Source: JAABUE01 sp037440925 (GTDB taxonomy: Bacteria; Chloroflexota; Anaerolineae; Anaerolineales; Villigracilaceae). From it: a DNA stretch of 15,888 bases. Numbering within the stretch: position 1 is the first letter of the stretch; every line of letters starts with the position of its first letter. Both the position numbers and the translations under genes were made by a program. This document shows, piece by piece, positions 13,897 to 15,888 of this stretch. The stretch lies in the NCBI GenBank assembly GCA_037440925.1, contig JBBITF010000066.1:1-15888 (forward strand), written 5' to 3'. The notes beneath the pieces are model-generated. The model was given only the letters and a program-made list of their open reading frames with translations. It did not search any database and was not told the DNA's origin.

Positions 13897-14715
13897 ATGC
13901 TTCCCATTCTCTCCTTCCGCCACGTTTCCTTTGGCTATCGCCCGTCTCATCCCATTCTGAAGGATGTGGATTTTGACCTGCGCCCCGGGCGGATTACCGC
14001 CATTTTGGGACCCAACGGCGCGGGCAAGACCACGCTTCTTTCCCTGACCTTGGGCTGGCTCGCCGCGTGGACGGGGGAGATTCATCTGAAAGGGGCACCG
14101 CTAAAAACCCTCTCCCCGCGTGAACGTGGGCGGCTGATGGCGCTCGTCCCGCAGGCGGAGCATACCCCCTTCGACTACACCGTCCTCGAATACGTGCTGA
14201 TGGGGCGCGCCCCGCACCTATCGCCGCTCGAAATGCCCTCCGCCGCCGATACCGAAATTGCCCGCAGCGCCCTGCAACAAGTCGGCTTGGAAGCCCTCGC
14301 CAGCCGCCCCGTCCCCCAACTCTCAGGCGGCGAGCGCCAACTCATGCTCCTCGCCCGCGCCCTCGCCCAACTTGCCACTTCCCACTCCTCACTTCCCACT
14401 TCCCACTCCTCACTTGCCACTTTCCACTTACTACTCTTAGACGAACCCACCTCCCACCTCGACCTGCGAAACAAAGCCCGCCTCATCGAAATCCTGCGCC
14501 GCCTGCGCGATTCGGGCGTGACCGTCCTGATGACCAACCACGAACCCGATGTTGTCCTTGTCCTGGCAGATGACGTGCTGCTGATGGAGCCTGACCGCCC
14601 TCCCCAATTTGGCGCGCTGGACGAAGTCTTCACCGCCGAAGCCCTCAGCCGCATCTACGAACACCCCATCCGCCTGGTGCAGGTGAACGGACACAAACAC
14701 GTCTTATGGACATAA
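13897..14715 (+). CDS. ABC transporter ATP-binding protein, FecE/BtuD family, with an in-frame repeat insertion
   Basis: This ATPase drives the class II importer. The product has 272 residues. Walker A is GPNGAGKT (38-45), the Q-loop VPQ has Gln86, the signature is LSGGERQ (142-148), Walker B is LLLLDE (178-183), the D-loop is SHLD (186-189) and the H-loop is TNHEPD with His215. All are intact. Between LARALAQ (152-158) and LLLLDE stand 19 residues where the family normally has about three: LATSHSS, LPTSHSS and LATFH(LL), three 7-residue units encoded by a 21-bp tandem repeat. Because the unit is a multiple of three the frame is kept. The start ATG 13897 comes directly after a related repeat and has no ribosome site. 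The hydrolase gene starts 4 bp after its stop, so the genes are probably co-transcribed. Confidence 0.93.
   Translation: MLPILSFRHVSFGYRPSHPILKDVDFDLRPGRITAILGPNGAGKTTLLSLTLGWLAAWTGEIHLKGAPLKTLSPRERGRLMALVPQAEHTPFDYTVLEYVLMGRAPHLSPLEMPSAADTEIARSALQQVGLEALASRPVPQLSGGERQLMLLARALAQLATSHSSLPTSHSSLATFHLLLLDEPTSHLDLRNKARLIEILRRLRDSGVTVLMTNHEPDVVLVLADDVLLMEPDRPPQFGALDEVFTAEALSRIYEHPIRLVQVNGHKHVLWT
14371..14436 (+). repeat. 21-bp tandem repeat, three copies, inside the ABC ATPase gene
   Basis: Three 21-bp units lie at 14371-14391, 14392-14412 and 14413-14433. Units 1 and 2 differ at one base; unit 3 diverges at its end into CACTTACTACTC, the same ending as the tract before the gene's start. The plus strand is nearly free of G. 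It encodes a Ser/His/Thr-rich loop. Confidence 0.85.
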
Positions 14716-14719
14716 CACC

Positions 14720-15538
14720 ATGAAACTTCTTGACGCCCTGATTGACCGCATGTACGCTTATACAATTGAGCCGCACCGCCTCACGCCTGAAAAGTATGGC
14801 GTGCCGTTTGACGAAGTCCGCATCCCTGCCAGCGACGGCGGCTCGCTCTACGGCTGGTGGATTACCTCCAAGACCGCCACCGCGCCCACGCTGATTTTGC
14901 TTCACGGTTGGGGACGCAACCTATCGCGCACCTTGCCTTACATCCAGGCGCTCTATCCGCTTGGCTACAACCTGCTGGCTTTTGACGCGCGCAATCACGG
15001 CAGCAGTTCTCCCGTCCAAAACCCCACCGTTGGCACATTTGCGCAGGATGTTCTCTCCGCCATCGCCTTCCTGCGTCAGCGTGGCGCGACTCAAATTGGG
15101 CTGGTCGGGCTGTCGGTCGGCGGTGGAGCGGTCATCAATGCCGCAGGCTGGGATAAGCGCATTCGCACCGTCATCACCATCGGGGCGATTTCTCATCCTG
15201 TCGCCTTGATGAAGTACGAGTTCAGCAAACGACATATACCGGACTTCCTGGCTTCCTTCCTGCTCAACTACATGCGCCGCCGCTACGGGCTGGATTTCGA
15301 TGCGATTGCCCCGCTCAACAACATCGCGCAAGCCGAAGCCGATTTTCTCGTCATTCACGGCGAAAACGACCCAACCGTGCCGCTGGCGCAGGGGCAGGCA
15401 TTGGCGGCGGCTGGCAAGCCTGAGAAAACCCGCCTGTGGGTGGTCCCTGAAAAAGCACACAGCGACTGCCACACTCACCCGCAGTTTTGGGAAAAAGTGA
15501 GCGCGTTTTTACAAGAAACGCTTCCCATACCGCAATGA
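14720..15538 (+). CDS. Alpha/beta hydrolase family protein
   Basis: The 272-residue product is a serine hydrolase of the alpha/beta fold, similar to prolyl-oligopeptidase-like or BAAT/esterase-like members. The core is seen in order: LILLHGWGRN (58-67, oxyanion-hole HGxG), GYNLLAFDARNHGSS (82-96), GLSVGGG (130-136, nucleophile Ser132 in G-x-S-x-G), VIHGENDPTVP (211-221, acid Asp217) and EKAHSDCH (244-251, His247 as catalytic base). The first 40 residues are a helix-rich lead-in with no clear signal peptide, so it is probably cytoplasmic. The substrate is unknown. It starts 4 bp after the ABC ATPase gene and its TGA overlaps the next ATG (ATGA at 15535-15538), so it belongs to the transporter operon. 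A role in releasing an imported ligand from an ester-type carrier is only speculation. Confidence 0.88.
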   Translation: MKLLDALIDRMYAYTIEPHRLTPEKYGVPFDEVRIPASDGGSLYGWWITSKTATAPTLILLHGWGRNLSRTLPYIQALYPLGYNLLAFDARNHGSSSPVQNPTVGTFAQDVLSAIAFLRQRGATQIGLVGLSVGGGAVINAAGWDKRIRTVITIGAISHPVALMKYEFSKRHIPDFLASFLLNYMRRRYGLDFDAIAPLNNIAQAEADFLVIHGENDPTVPLAQGQALAAAGKPEKTRLWVVPEKAHSDCHTHPQFWEKVSAFLQETLPIPQ

Positions 15539-15615
15539 CCCTCTACCTCCTCACCGCCCCCTCTGGCGCGGGCAAAACGACCCTCTGCGCCGCCCTCGCT
15601 GAACAAGCCCGCGCC
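15535..15615 (+). pseudogene. P-loop NTPase (NTPase_1/THEP1-like), only the first 27 codons before a rearrangement
   Basis: The ATG overlaps the hydrolase stop (ATGA), typical of coupled genes. The product begins MTLYLLTAPSGAGKTTLCAA and continues LAEQARA, a first strand, a Walker A motif (APSGAGKT) and helix, as in small nucleoside-triphosphatases. From about 15615 the frame stays open but the peptide (GRTHKEQARLTQRLPLF...) is just the reverse complement of a leucine-rich-repeat/Roc gene. The NTPase is therefore cut off at the shared word GCCCGCGCC (15607-15615). The family call rests on a short N-terminus only. Confidence 0.55.
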
Positions 15616-15888
15616 GGGCGGACCCACAAAGAGCAGGCGCGCCTCACCCAGCGCCTGCCCCTCTTCCCAGATGGCGCGGTAGAAGCGGAAGATGGCCTGC
15701 GCATCGCCGCCAAGCGCGTCTCCCAGCAGGGCGCGCGGCAGGGCGAGTGCCAGCGGGTTGCCATGAAGTTTCAAGGTTTGAAGGTTGGCAAGTTCGCCAA
15801 TTTCGGGTGGGAGGCTGGTGAGTCGGTTTTCCCCAAGGTCGAGTTCGGTCAGGGCGGTCAGGCGGCCGATTTCCGCCGGCAGGGTGGT
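15607..15888 (-). CDS. Leucine-rich repeat + Roc (Ras-of-complex) protein, fragment broken at the P-loop
   Basis: Read leftward from the window edge, the frame gives two leucine-rich repeats (LPAEIGRLTALTELDLGENRLTS and LPPEIGELANLQTLKLHGNPL, seen as LxxLxxLxLxxNxL spacing), then the usual connector DAQAIFRFYRAIWEEGQALGEA and the first strand of a Roc GTPase domain, RLLFVGPPGAG. The lysine and serine/threonine of the P-loop should follow. Instead the frame passes into the antisense of the NTPase gene (LFSEGGAEG...) and ends at 15475. The N-terminus lies beyond the window. LRR-Roc(-COR) proteins are multidomain signalling or conflict GTPases common in Chloroflexota. Here the gene is cut at the P-loop, at a 9-bp word shared with the NTPase P-loop region. 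Either a real rearrangement or a misassembly is possible. Confidence 0.7.

Overview
The window looks like a piece of a Chloroflexota genome, probably Anaerolineae-like and assembled from a metagenome. This rests on gene content (a multi-GAF HD-GYP sensor, TIR/FGE-sulfatase and LRR-Roc multidomain genes, a DUF4213/DUF364 gene beside a BtuCDF-type transporter), on the many short intergenic repeats, and on a run of exactly 100 N. No rRNA, tRNA or CRISPR array was seen.

Layout. 1-1250: the end of a DUF2905 membrane protein, a badly decayed TIR + FGE-sulfatase pseudogene, a perfect hairpin repeat and a rho-independent terminator. 1257-3000: a small FtsK/EccC-like P-loop ATPase behind a near-consensus promoter that contains a GAAC-N4-GTTC (LexA-type) box, convergent with a degV-family gene. 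3313-7192: a tight plus-strand group alr - lspA - rluD-type pseudouridine synthase - L-threonine aldolase (cell wall, lipoprotein, rRNA and amino-acid metabolism). It converges with, and overlaps by 21 bp, a large minus-strand HD-GYP c-di-GMP phosphodiesterase with many membrane segments and three GAF-like domains (7172-10336). A truncated IS1-like transposase lies just upstream of that gene.

10761-15620 is the most interesting part. An extended -10 promoter leads into a roughly 200-nt structured leader that ends in a strong terminator. An 11-nt leader segment is perfectly complementary to the left arm and loop of that terminator, as in a transcriptional riboswitch. The core blocks resemble, from memory, the molybdenum/tungsten cofactor (Moco) riboswitch. 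Downstream lie a broken DUF4213/DUF364 gene, a lipoprotein substrate-binding protein, a BtuC/FecCD-type permease, its ATPase, an alpha/beta hydrolase and the first codons of a P-loop NTPase. If the riboswitch call is right, this is a candidate MolABC-like molybdate/tungstate importer rather than a cobalamin or siderophore system.

Short repeats run through the window. Degenerate tandem words sit right at several gene starts (alr, threonine aldolase, DUF364, btuD-like). One such repeat is inserted in frame inside the ABC ATPase, between the signature motif and Walker B. A palindromic GC-rich repeat lies both inside the leader RNA and, in frame, in the linker of the binding lipoprotein. The right edge is chimeric: the NTPase gene breaks at about 15615 and is joined head-on to a minus-strand LRR-Roc gene broken in its P-loop. 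Several genes carry frameshifts plus internal deletions, so real decay must be separated from assembly error.
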